From CAZICM01 sp964537685 (GTDB taxonomy: Bacteria > Myxococcota_A > Polyangia > Polyangiales > Polyangiaceae), in contig CAZICM010000092.1 in NCBI GenBank assembly GCA_964537685.1, positions 1-27,013 on the forward strand: 27,013 nucleotides of DNA. The letters run 5' to 3'. The position numbers and the translations under genes were made by a program. The notes beneath the pieces were generated by a model. It was not told where the DNA came from and did not search any database. It worked only from the letters and a program-made list of their open reading frames with translations. Below are positions 6,123 through 14,472 of this stretch, one piece after another. Within the stretch, counting starts at the first letter, position 1, and each line of letters starts with the position of its first letter.

Positions 6123-8981
6123 TTACTGGCCGCCGACCGTGCCCACCGTCGCGGTGTTCACGTCCCACTTAAAGTTGTCGAGAATCGCGGCTGAATCCCA
6201 CAAATGATCGCCGGTGTCCCAGATCATAAACTCGATGGTCATGTTCTCGCCGGAGACAATGGGTGAGGTGGTCGTAAGCCAAACGGTTCCGCCGCCGTCA
6301 TTCAATGCCCCGTTGGTGCCTCCCATACCCGTGTTGATGAGATCGTTGGTGCCCGCCGGACATCCCTGACACACATCGAAGAAGCCCACGTTGACGCTCA
6401 CCGGATTGTTGTTGGTGTCGAAGGAAATATTGTGATCCGCCGGAATGCCCGCGGCGTTTGAAGTCAAGAGCGCCAAGTAGAAATCGTTGTACAAATCGCA
6501 TACCCACTCGGGATACTCCGCAGAGAAGAAGCGGAACTGATACGAGAACGATTTGGCGTTAGTGGGCACGCGAATCTGCAGTTTTAGGTTGGCCGAGTCG
6601 TTTGCGTCGTTTGCGGTTGTGCATCCAGGGGCGGTCTGCAACTGGCCACCGTGCGCATTGAGATAAACAGCAGGCGGGACGCTGGTGGTGCCGAGGTTCC
6701 AGCCATTGCCATGCGGAATCACATAACCCGCATCACCTTGATCGCGCGCCGTTCCCGATGAAATCGACGCAAAGGTTCCGCCCTTCTTCGGCAAGATATT
6801 TCCGTAGTTGTTCAGTACGCCGACTTGAATATCGCTGGGCGCTCCCGCCAAGCCATTGGCCGAAGTGAGCACCGCGCTGATGATGCCCCATTTCTTCTGC
6901 GGCAAAGGAGGATTCGCCGTCGTGAAATTGCAGATGTCCATGGCCTGCGCGAGCTTGGTGGCCGTGGTCGGCGTTTGCAGCGGAGGAGGCGAACAATCCG
7001 CGGGCGCGACGGTGTCGCTGGTCGCCGCATCGCAGTCGTCGTTGATGCTGTTGTTCAGCACCTCATACGCGCCTGGATTCACGAGCGCGGGCGTATTGCT
7101 ACAGGCGCCCGCCGCATCGCAGCAGTCGCCTTGGCAGGTCCCCCAGCCGTCACCGTCGGCATCGATGTTCTCGTCGGTTTGGCCGTTGCAGTTGTCATCC
7201 ACGCCATTGCCGCAGATATCCGTGGCCTGCGGGCTCTGATTTTGAATGCACACAATCTGGGCATTCAGACAGAAGTTCGTTCCTGAATTGCAGATGCCGG
7301 GCTGGCCCGTGGAGCAATTTCCGCCGCCGCCCGGGTTGTTTTCGTCGATCGCGCCGTCGCAGTTGTTATCCAAGCCATCGCATGTTTCAGCGCTTGGGAA
7401 GAATTGCTGTACGCACGCGAGCTGTCCGTTCTGGCAAGTGGTCTTGCCCAAACCGCACAAGCCTTGAAGCCCCGTAATGCAGTCGACTCCGCTGCCCGGA
7501 TTGCCGTCGTCAACGACGCCGTCGCAGTCATTGTCGAGGCCGTCGCACATCTCGGCGCTGGACGCCGTGTTTTGATTACAGGCGAGTGAGCCGTTGGTGC
7601 ACGCCGTCGTTCCGGCCATGCAAACACCCTGCAAACCCGTTGAACACGCTTGACCCGAACCGGGACTGCCTTCATCCGCAAAGCCATTGCAGTTGTTATC
7701 GAGGCCGTCGCAGGTTTCGCTCGTCGGGAAAATAGTTTGATTACAAACAATCGAGCCGTTGGTGCAAGCCGTCACGCCGGGACCGCAAAGGCCGGGAAGA
7801 CCGGTGGGGCACTGAACGCCGCCGCCGGGATTGCCATTGTCCGCCGTGCCATTGCAGTCGTTGTCGAGGCCGTCGCACACCTCGGACTGGGGCTGCTTGG
7901 GATTACAGACATTGGGCTGCCCATTCACACAGGCGGGCACGGTATTGGCGCACTGGCCGACGCCGCATGAAATCGGTGCAAATCCGTCGTCGACTTGACC
8001 GTTGCAGTTGTTGTCGATTCCGTCGCAGGTCTCCGCACTGGGCTGGCCAGGCACGCACTGCTGAGGAACGCCGTTGATGCACGCCGCGGTCGATGCCTGG
8101 CACGCGCCGACGCCGCAATTCAGCGGCGCAAATCCTTCATCGATCGAGCCGCTGCAGTTGTTATCGAGGCCATCGCAGGTCTCCGCGGACGGCGTGGTAT
8201 CGCCTGCGCAGGCCCCCCAAGATCCCATCACGCAGGTTTGCGTTCCGGGCTTGCAAACGCCAACGCCCTGCGTACCCATCGGGCCGGTGTAACAGGGCGT
8301 CGTATCGCCGTTCACACACGAACAGCCGCCGTTTACGACGCCGTCGCAGTTATCGTCCATACCGCCGCACGCATCCTGATTCACCTGCGGAGGAAGCGGC
8401 ATGCACTGCTGAGGCACGCCGTTGACACAAAGCTGCACGGTGACTTGGCATGCACCTTGACCGCATGTGTCCGATCCAAAGCCTTCATCGGTCTGCCCAT
8501 TGCAGTCGTTGTCGACGGCATCGCAGACCTCATTGCCCGGCATGACTTCACCCACGCAGGCGCCCCACGCATTGTTTGCGCAGGTTTGCGTTCCAGCCAC
8601 GCAAGCGCCGACACCCTGCGTACCCATCGGGCCGTTGTAACAAGCCTGGGTATCGCCATCGTTGCAGATGATGTTGTTGCCGCCTTGGCCGCTGCCGCCG
8701 GTGCCCATGCCGCCTTGGCCGCTGCCGCCGGTGCCCATACCGCCTTGGCCGCTGCCGCCGGTGCCCATACCGCCTTGGCCGCTGCCGCTCGAGCTGCTGC
8801 CGGTGTTATTGCTTCCGCCGGTATTTGTACCGCCGCCCTGGCCATTTCCGGCAGTGCCGCCGCCCGACGCCGTTCCCGACGAATTCCCGCCTGATGAAGA
8901 CGAGTCCCCCGATCCACCGCATCCAGCGGTCGCCCATAAAACCGATGCACCAACCAGTGCAATCAAAACGCCGCGACGCAT
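6123..8981 (-). CDS. MopE-type repeat lipoprotein with choice-of-anchor L-like C-terminal domain
   Basis: A large surface lipoprotein typical of myxobacteria. The ATG at 8981 is chosen because it follows a GAAAGGGA ribosome site and directly starts the signal peptide (MRRGVLIALVGASVLWATAGC, lipidated Cys about residue 21); an ATG ten codons earlier lacks this. A Gly/Ser/Thr-rich linker follows, including three exact 10-residue repeats. Nine MopE-like putative metal-binding units of the form CDGLDNDCNGxxDEG then follow, each with a Cys-rich spacer (xxCGxGxCQ, ACxNGxPQxC). A variant unit with DADGDGWG comes next. The last roughly 260 residues (FRFFSAEYPEWVCDLYNDF, VSVNVGFFDVC, IWDTGDHLWDSAAILDNF) resemble the choice-of-anchor L domain. 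Metal binding or surface adhesion is inferred. Followed by a terminator; a small lipoprotein gene precedes it on the same strand. Confidence 0.88.
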   Translation of the reverse strand: MRRGVLIALVGASVLWATAGCGGSGDSSSSGGNSSGTASGGGTAGNGQGGGTNTGGSNNTGSSSSGSGQGGMGTGGSGQGGMGTGGSGQGGMGTGGSGQGGNNIICNDGDTQACYNGPMGTQGVGACVAGTQTCANNAWGACVGEVMPGNEVCDAVDNDCNGQTDEGFGSDTCGQGACQVTVQLCVNGVPQQCMPLPPQVNQDACGGMDDNCDGVVNGGCSCVNGDTTPCYTGPMGTQGVGVCKPGTQTCVMGSWGACAGDTTPSAETCDGLDNNCSGSIDEGFAPLNCGVGACQASTAACINGVPQQCVPGQPSAETCDGIDNNCNGQVDDGFAPISCGVGQCANTVPACVNGQPNVCNPKQPQSEVCDGLDNDCNGTADNGNPGGGVQCPTGLPGLCGPGVTACTNGSIVCNQTIFPTSETCDGLDNNCNGFADEGSPGSGQACSTGLQGVCMAGTTACTNGSLACNQNTASSAEMCDGLDNDCDGVVDDGNPGSGVDCITGLQGLCGLGKTTCQNGQLACVQQFFPSAETCDGLDNNCDGAIDENNPGGGGNCSTGQPGICNSGTNFCLNAQIVCIQNQSPQATDICGNGVDDNCNGQTDENIDADGDGWGTCQGDCCDAAGACSNTPALVNPGAYEVLNNSINDDCDAATSDTVAPADCSPPPLQTPTTATKLAQAMDICNFTTANPPLPQKKWGIISAVLTSANGLAGAPSDIQVGVLNNYGNILPKKGGTFASISSGTARDQGDAGYVIPHGNGWNLGTTSVPPAVYLNAHGGQLQTAPGCTTANDANDSANLKLQIRVPTNAKSFSYQFRFFSAEYPEWVCDLYNDFYLALLTSNAAGIPADHNISFDTNNNPVSVNVGFFDVCQGCPAGTNDLINTGMGGTNGALNDGGGTVWLTTTSPIVSGENMTIEFMIWDTGDHLWDSAAILDNFKWDVNTATVGTVGGQ
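8681..8788. repeat. 30-bp in-frame tandem repeat encoding GQGGMGTGGS-type linker
   Basis: Three full units at 8681-8710, 8711-8740 and 8741-8770, plus a partial unit to 8788, are almost identical in DNA. They lie in the linker of the MopE-like lipoprotein, just after its lipidation site, and probably vary in copy number between strains. Confidence 0.9.
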
Positions 8982-9078
8982 AGGCGATCCCTTTCTTTTT
9001 TCACACAACAATCGAACGCCAAATCACAACAAAGACGCAGAACAAAAGCGATATCCGAGAAGCCCTTCAACCGCAATC

Positions 9079-9510
9079 CTACTGACCAGAACAAAACTTA
9101 TTGATATCGGCAACAAGCTTGCCGTTCTGCTGCATCGAATCGGTAAGCTGCTTGAGCGCAACGGTGGCGGCCGCCAAATCCTTTCCTTCAAGCACTTTGG
9201 CTGAATTGCGCGCCGCCCCTGCCAGCTCGTTAAACAACTTCGTTGAATCGTCGCGGAATTTGATGAGCTCGGGCAGCGTGACCTCCACAGCGCTGATCGC
9301 CTTGGCCGCAGCCTCTAGATCATCGGCCATCTTCTTCATGACCGCGGGATCGGTAGGACTACCTTTGGTATTGAGCTTCGCGCCTTCGCTGTTCATCACT
9401 TGAATGAGTTTGTTGCACTCATCCACCTTCTTGTTGCAGCCGGACGTCGCAAGAGCGAGCGCAAAGGAAAGCGCGATGGCTGAGGAAGCAGCAACCCAGG
9501 ATCTCCGCAT
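9079..9510 (-). CDS. Small helical lipoprotein, unknown function
   Basis: This is a 143-residue protein starting at ATG 9510, which has an AGAAAGGAA ribosome site about ten bases upstream; a start ten codons earlier is less likely. The signal peptide ends in ALALATSGC, so the protein is probably lipidated at Cys25. The mature part is predicted to be almost all helix, with heptad-like Ala/Leu spacing (VMKKMADDLEAAAKAISAV, LIKFRDDSTKLFNELAGAA, VALKQLTDSMQQNGKLV). It has a near-terminal Cys that could pair with the Cys after VDE. I recognise no named family; small helical lipoproteins of this style are common in myxobacterial genomes. It lies 97 bp upstream of the MopE-like lipoprotein on the same strand and is divergent from the kinase gene. 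Confidence 0.75.
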   Translation of the reverse strand: MRRSWVAASSAIALSFALALATSGCNKKVDECNKLIQVMNSEGAKLNTKGSPTDPAVMKKMADDLEAAAKAISAVEVTLPELIKFRDDSTKLFNELAGAARNSAKVLEGKDLAAATVALKQLTDSMQQNGKLVADINKFCSGQ

Positions 9511-9600
9511 GTATCGAGGTTCCTTTCTAAGGCGCCTCATATCAGATCAGAGCGCGCGCTCGCACGCATTTGTGTTCACGCGCATCTCTTCCTGCCCGCG

Positions 9601-11184
9601 ATGACCTTGCCTATGCTGCGCGCCGCAATGCAACCGAACTCCCATGCGGGCACATCCTCCGCGGCCTGCGTGCTCGCCATCGATCAGGGCACGACGAGCG
9701 TACGCGCATCGCTGCTCGATACCGATCTAAACCTCCTTGTATTTCAGGCTGAAAGCGTGCCCCGGCTCTTTCCGCGGCCCGGATGGGTCGAGCTGGACGC
9801 CGAAGAGGTCGTGGCCGCAACGGAACGCGTTGCGAAGGCTGTCTTGGGATCCAAAGCCGCCGATGGGAAAAAAATCGCGGCCATGGGCTTGGCCAATCAA
9901 GGCGAAACCGTCGTCGTTTGGGATAGAAAAAGCGGCGTCCCGATCGCGCCGGCCATTGTGTGGCAATGCCGCAGAACCGAAGGCGTATGCGAACAGCTCC
10001 GGGCCGATCAAAGCCTGGCCGCGCGTATCAAAAGGCAGACGGGATTGCCGATCGATCCCTATTTCTCCGCGACGAAAATCGCCTGGATTTTAGACAGCAT
10101 CCCCGGTGCGCGCGCCCGGGCCGAACGGGGCGAACTTCTGGCAGGTACGCTCGACACCTTCACGATCTTCAAACTCTCGGGCGGCCATTGCTTTGTGAGC
10201 GACCCCTCGACCGCATGCCGCACGCTCCTCGCACCGCTCGAGACCGGACGCTTTGACAGCGAGCTCTGTGAGCTCTTCCGCGTCCCCAAGGCCATGCTGC
10301 CCGAAGTCGTTTCCAGCGACGCGGCCATCGGCCCTGTGCGCATTGGAGGGCTTGAAACCAAGGTGATGGCGATGCTCTGCGACCAGCCTGCGGCCTTGCT
10401 CGGCACCGGCTGCCTAGACCGCGGACAGGCCAAATGCACCTATGGCACAGGTGCTTTCCTGCAAATCAATACAGGCAGCTCGGCCTCCTTCGCGGAAACG
10501 GGCGATGATGGCCTGCTGCGATCCATTGCATGGGATATTGATAACACTCGAACGTATTTAGCCGAAGGCAGTGTTCTCAGTGCCGGCGATGTTTTGACCT
10601 GGCTTAAAAACGACCTCGGCCTTCTCGATCGAATTGAAGAAGTCGAGTCCACGCTTCGCAATACAATCGATTCATCAGGCATTTTATTTGTTCCCGCGCT
10701 CACAGGACTAGGCGCTCCCCGGTGGGTGGGTGATGCCCGGGGAACCATGCTTGGACTGCACCGGGGCACCAAACGCGAACATATCCTCCGCGCTGCACTC
10801 GAAGGAATTGCTCATCAAATCGCTGATATTCTCGATATCGCGGCGCCTCTTGTACCCGAAGACCGGCGAATGCTCTGGGCCGATGGCGGCCTCGCTTCTT
10901 CGGATGCCTTCATTGAATTGCAGTCCAATCTCAGCGGATGGTCGTTTGCCCGCGCCGCCCAAACGGAAGCGACAACCAAAGGCGTGGCTGCCCTCGCAGC
11001 GAAGGGCGCGGGACTCATTGATTCCCTGACCGGCGCTCTGCACATTGAACCGAGTTTCACGGCCCATCCCGCCTTGCCCGAAAGCGATCGCCGCGCCGCC
11101 CGGAATAAATGGCAGGCGTGCGTCAATCTAATCGTATCGTCCACCTTGCTCAACATTATTCAACCCAGCTCATTTCACGAATGA
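9601..11184 (+). CDS. FGGY-family carbohydrate kinase, glycerol kinase-like
   Basis: A cytosolic ATP-dependent kinase of the actin/hexokinase fold, closest in pattern to glycerol kinase. Length 527 is slightly above the usual 500. Visible family elements are the phosphate-binding AIDQGTTS (26-33), IVWQCRRT (119-126, with the Trp that packs on glycerol), IDPYFSATK (151-159), LCDQPAALLGTG (259-270, with the substrate-binding Asp and Gln), CTYGTG (279-284) and GLGAPRWVGDARG (369-381). In Escherichia coli GlpK the loop NQRET supplies Arg83 and Glu84 to the substrate. Here it reads NQGET (99-103), so the Glu is kept but the Arg is lost, and the true polyol substrate is open. The ATG at 9601 lacks a clear ribosome site; ATGs at 9613 and 9628 are alternatives. 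The last 4 bp overlap the next gene. Confidence 0.85.
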   Translation: MTLPMLRAAMQPNSHAGTSSAACVLAIDQGTTSVRASLLDTDLNLLVFQAESVPRLFPRPGWVELDAEEVVAATERVAKAVLGSKAADGKKIAAMGLANQGETVVVWDRKSGVPIAPAIVWQCRRTEGVCEQLRADQSLAARIKRQTGLPIDPYFSATKIAWILDSIPGARARAERGELLAGTLDTFTIFKLSGGHCFVSDPSTACRTLLAPLETGRFDSELCELFRVPKAMLPEVVSSDAAIGPVRIGGLETKVMAMLCDQPAALLGTGCLDRGQAKCTYGTGAFLQINTGSSASFAETGDDGLLRSIAWDIDNTRTYLAEGSVLSAGDVLTWLKNDLGLLDRIEEVESTLRNTIDSSGILFVPALTGLGAPRWVGDARGTMLGLHRGTKREHILRAALEGIAHQIADILDIAAPLVPEDRRMLWADGGLASSDAFIELQSNLSGWSFARAAQTEATTKGVAALAAKGAGLIDSLTGALHIEPSFTAHPALPESDRRAARNKWQACVNLIVSSTLLNIIQPSSFHE

Positions 11185-12107
11185 AAACATCATCGCAGCT
11201 CCACGACGAGCACATGCATTTACGGCCCCACGGCGTCCGTCCCCTGCCCGCTCACCGCCTTTCGCCTCTTTTAGAAGCCTGCAAAGAACGCCGCATTGTT
11301 CCAGGCATCCGCGAACATGCGCCTCTTCCCCCGCGCTACCGCCTTGGACCGGATGGAGAGTATTTTTTCGTGATGCGCATCGATGAAGTCGATGCATTTT
11401 TAGATGAATTTGATGGGATTGGTATTCCCGTGGGATTTGAGGTCGACCATTTGGATGGAAGCGAAGACGAGACGCGATCCATTGTGGAAGAGCTTCTGGA
11501 CAAGGCCCGGCACCGCGGCATTCCTATCGGCGGCCTTACAGGATCGATCCATTTTATCGAAGGCCGGGTCCCCGACTTGGAAGGCCATGAGGACAAAAAC
11601 GGAATTCCCCATATTTTATGCGATTATGCCGAAAGCGTCATGCTCGCGCATTTACAGGACGCGGGCGCCGAACTTACCCTGAAACGTTACTTCGAATCAT
11701 TGCGCAATTTAATTAAATTGGATTACTACGACGTTGTCGGCCATATCGATGTAATTCGAAAATGGGAGCGCCGCGGCCCGGATGGACAGGGCTCGCTCTT
11801 TGGCGCCCTCGAAGAACTCTACAACCACGAGCTCTCTGAGACGCTAAAGCTCGCCGCCGAAGCGGACATCCTCGTCGAGTACAACACATCGGGCACCGAT
11901 ATACATCTCGGGCGCCCTTATCTCAGCGAGGAAGGCGTGCGCGCGTGTGTGCGCCACGGCGTTAAGCTGGCCATCTCTTCCGACGCGCACTTGCCCAAAC
12001 ACGCCGGACGCTATTTTCCAAAAGCCCTTGAAACACTGCGCTCCCACGGCATTTCCACGCTGTACGCAGTGCGCGACCGCGAGCGGATCGAAATCGATAT
12101 CCGCTAA
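11181..12107 (+). CDS. PHP-family phosphoesterase, histidinol-phosphatase (HisJ/HisK)-like
   Basis: A metal-dependent phosphatase of the PHP fold. Metal-binding positions are visible in order: HDEHMHLRPHG (HxH at 11/13), IREHAPLP (H46), VGFEVDHLDG (E87), TGSIHFIEG (H124), VVGHIDVIRKW (H188, D190) and ISSDAHLP (D268, H270); EYNTSG (233-238) is also typical of histidinol-phosphatase relatives. Length 308 is slightly above the usual 260-290. The start ATG overlaps the stop of the kinase gene (ATGA), implying translational coupling; the frame is open further upstream, but that would sit inside the kinase gene. No other his genes are present, while the next gene encodes a HisC-like domain, so the pair may act on an aminoalkyl or polyol phosphate rather than in histidine synthesis. 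That role is inference. Confidence 0.82.
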   Translation: MKTSSQLHDEHMHLRPHGVRPLPAHRLSPLLEACKERRIVPGIREHAPLPPRYRLGPDGEYFFVMRIDEVDAFLDEFDGIGIPVGFEVDHLDGSEDETRSIVEELLDKARHRGIPIGGLTGSIHFIEGRVPDLEGHEDKNGIPHILCDYAESVMLAHLQDAGAELTLKRYFESLRNLIKLDYYDVVGHIDVIRKWERRGPDGQGSLFGALEELYNHELSETLKLAAEADILVEYNTSGTDIHLGRPYLSEEGVRACVRHGVKLAISSDAHLPKHAGRYFPKALETLRSHGISTLYAVRDRERIEIDIR

Positions 12108-12510
12108 GGCGCACGATGCCCGCAAGACCAGCTCCGCTCAAATCGCCCTCCACTTCTCACGGCATGCAAAACAGCCGGCGGGCACGAACGAGCTGCGAAG
12201 CAAAGGTGGCACCCAAATGATGGAACCGCCTTTGCTGAGATCCTTCTGCAACGCAATTGAAATGACGCCTTAAATCACGCCTTTTGCCTGCGAATCCAGA
12301 AGCTTGTGCGAGTGGGCACTATGGCAGCCAAGTCGGGGTTGTGTCTTTTCGCTCCGACACTGTCGCAATCGAGCAACAGTCCCGCGCTGCCCAATACCGC
12401 CGCGCCGAATGCCCCCATTCGACGAAGCGGGCACCCGTCGCCACAAGCGTTGGATTTGCAGGAATGATGCGTGTTAGAGGCGTTCCCCCCTTTACCTAAC
12501 GTGCTTGGCA
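12108..12510. other. 403-bp intergenic region with an imperfect hairpin; no gene supported
   Basis: Neither strand holds a convincing coding frame. The one notable structure is a hairpin at 12199-12236, with 11-bp arms AGCAAAGGTGG/CCGCCTTTGCT (one G-T wobble) and a 16-nt loop; it has no T-run after it. Its GGTGGCACC core looks superficially like a T-box antiterminator. The fusion gene at 12511 has no clear promoter or strong ribosome site in this stretch. Confidence 0.4.
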
Positions 12511-14442
12511 ATGGCTGAACGACGCAAGGCAATAGAACGCGCGGTGGTGCTCGCCGCTGGAACTGGCTCCAGACTCGTCAGCGGACACGGCTTCCCCAAA
12601 CCAATGAAGCCTGTGGCCGGTGTACCGCTGCTGGTGAGAATACTGCGATCCCTGCAAAACGAAGGCATCCGGGAAGCGGTCATCGTAACCGGACACATGA
12701 GCGATCAGATCCGCAGAGCGCTCTTGTCTGAGCCTTCGCTCGGGCTTTCGCTGACCTTCGTGCACAACGCGCAATACATGCTGAAAAACGGCGTTTCATT
12801 GCTCGCGGCGCGCGACTATGTGCAAGAAGGCACGCTGCTCACGATGGCCGATCACCTGTACTCAGGCGAAATCGTGCGCCGCTTGCGCGCCCTGGATTTG
12901 CCGAAGGGAATGTCGGCCCTGGGCGTCGATTTCGATATCGATCGCTGTTTCGATCTCGACGACGCGACAAAAGTGCGCGTGGAACAAGGCCGCATTCACA
13001 ATATCGGCAAGGACATCGAGGGGTACAACGCGCTCGACACGGGTGTCTTCCGCATCGGCCCTGAACTGGTCGAAGAACTGACCGCGGCCTTCGAGCGCTC
13101 CGGCGATTGCTCGCTGTCGGACGGCGTTCATGCGCTTGCGCAGAAAGGCCGCTTTTGGGCCTGTGATGTAGGCGATGCCCGATGGATTGACGTCGACACA
13201 CCGGCCGCTCATCAGCGCGCGGAGGCGATGCTTCATGTATTCGGCGATCATTTGGGAGACGAACCGAGCAGCTCGCTGGAGCGCATCGATCCTGAATCGA
13301 TCAACCTCTTTTCACCTTCGTGGATTCGCGCGGTCGATCCGTACAACGAAGATCATTTCGAGTTTGCCGAGAAGCGAAAGAACATCACCCGGCTGATGTC
13401 CAACGAAAGCCCATTTCCTCCGAGCCAGCGCGTGCTGTCCGCCATCATGGAAGCCGCGCTCCGGGGAAATCAATATCCGGCGAGCGCTAGGGATCTCCGG
13501 GTTCAGATTGGGCGGCGCGAGCATCTGAGCGACGAAAATGTGATTCTGGGAGCTGGCAGCGCTGAGCTTATCGATACGGCCATCCGAACCTTTGTGGCCC
13601 CCGGCGAAGAAGTCTTAATCAGCGTTCCAACCTTCTCCATGTACGAAGCGCGCACCCGTACCGTGGGCGGTATTCCGGTTCTCGTACCGATGACGCCTGA
13701 GTCGGAAATCGACGTTCCAGCCTTGATTTCAAGGGTAACAGAGAGAACGAAGCTAGTGTTCTTGTGCACGCCGAACAATCCAACTGGCAATCGCCATGAA
13801 GAAGCGGCTATCCGGCGCATTCTGCGCCTGGGCCTGCCGACGGTTATCGACGAGGCTTACTTCGACCTCTGCGATTGTCCGGGCTCGCTTTCGTTTTTGC
13901 TCTCTGAATTTCCAAACGCGATCTTCCTGCGCACCTTCTCAAAAGGCTTTGGACTCGCGGGCATAAGGCTTGGCTACGCGCTCGCTCATCCGGCAACGAT
14001 TCGCCTGCTTTCGCGTGTAAAAATTCCCTGGAACATCTCATCGCTCTCCATCGCAGCGGCAAGCGCGGTGCTCGAAGACGTGGCCGAACAAGAAGAAAGA
14101 CTGAAGGCCCTGCGCCAAGGGCGCGCCTACCTGCAGCGTGAATTGGATCAAATCAACGGCGTTTCCGTAATCCCCAGCGAAGCGAACTTTGTGCTGATCG
14201 ACGTTACCCGCTGCGGCATTTCCGCGGATGCTGTGCTGCGCGAAATGCTTGAACGGGGCGTCTTTGTCCGCACGCTCGGCGTACATCACGGCGGGCGCGG
14301 CATGGTTCGCATCACCGTGGGAAGCGCCGAACAGAACGAACGCTGTGTCGCGCTGCTGCGTGAAATCCTGGGCGTCGGCGTCGGCGTAAGCGACAAGCCC
14401 GACCGAACGCACCGGGTTCCGCTTTCCCACGACGCCGAATAA
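12511..14442 (+). CDS. Bifunctional nucleotidyltransferase (inositol-phosphate cytidylyltransferase-like) / HisC-CobD-like PLP enzyme
   Basis: A 643-residue two-domain cytosolic enzyme. Residues 9-240 are a nucleotidyltransferase: LAAGTGSRL (14-22), FPKPMKP (28-34), a DH-containing LTMADHLYSGE (110-120), ATKVRVEQG, LDTGVF and DVGDARWIDVDTP (219-231). This set is like L-myo-inositol-1-phosphate or phosphocholine cytidylyltransferases. Residues about 290-622 are a fold-type I PLP enzyme close to histidinol-phosphate aminotransferase and threonine-phosphate decarboxylase: LMSNESPFPPS (295-305), CTPNNPTGN, IDEAY (446-450), the Schiff-base Lys478 in TFSKGFGLAGIRLGY, and MVRITVG with Arg600. The same architecture is known from FrbH of FR-900098 synthesis, which attaches CMP to an amino-phosphonate and decarboxylates it. 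No phosphonate mutase is in the window, so substrate and reaction are open. ATG 12511 is preferred over TTG 12505. Confidence 0.88.
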   Translation: MAERRKAIERAVVLAAGTGSRLVSGHGFPKPMKPVAGVPLLVRILRSLQNEGIREAVIVTGHMSDQIRRALLSEPSLGLSLTFVHNAQYMLKNGVSLLAARDYVQEGTLLTMADHLYSGEIVRRLRALDLPKGMSALGVDFDIDRCFDLDDATKVRVEQGRIHNIGKDIEGYNALDTGVFRIGPELVEELTAAFERSGDCSLSDGVHALAQKGRFWACDVGDARWIDVDTPAAHQRAEAMLHVFGDHLGDEPSSSLERIDPESINLFSPSWIRAVDPYNEDHFEFAEKRKNITRLMSNESPFPPSQRVLSAIMEAALRGNQYPASARDLRVQIGRREHLSDENVILGAGSAELIDTAIRTFVAPGEEVLISVPTFSMYEARTRTVGGIPVLVPMTPESEIDVPALISRVTERTKLVFLCTPNNPTGNRHEEAAIRRILRLGLPTVIDEAYFDLCDCPGSLSFLLSEFPNAIFLRTFSKGFGLAGIRLGYALAHPATIRLLSRVKIPWNISSLSIAAASAVLEDVAEQEERLKALRQGRAYLQRELDQINGVSVIPSEANFVLIDVTRCGISADAVLREMLERGVFVRTLGVHHGGRGMVRITVGSAEQNERCVALLREILGVGVGVSDKPDRTHRVPLSHDAE

Positions 14443-14472
14443 CAAGCGGCATCCCATCCGGGGAACCTGCCC

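Noticed and set aside
7995..8894. 299-codon plus-strand open frame with repeated Ala/Val-rich units
   Set aside because: Its periodicity mirrors the MopE-type repeats and Gly-rich linker on the opposite strand; it is a shadow.
8662..9204. Plus-strand Pro/Trp-rich repeat frame (PPWPLPPVP)
   Set aside because: It is the reverse complement of the GQGGMGTGGS linker and extends across two lipoprotein genes.
12275..12532. 85-codon minus-strand frame with a hydrophobic stretch near a Cys
   Set aside because: It looks faintly like a small lipoprotein but has no family match, poor codon character and overlaps the start of the fusion gene; not supported as a gene.
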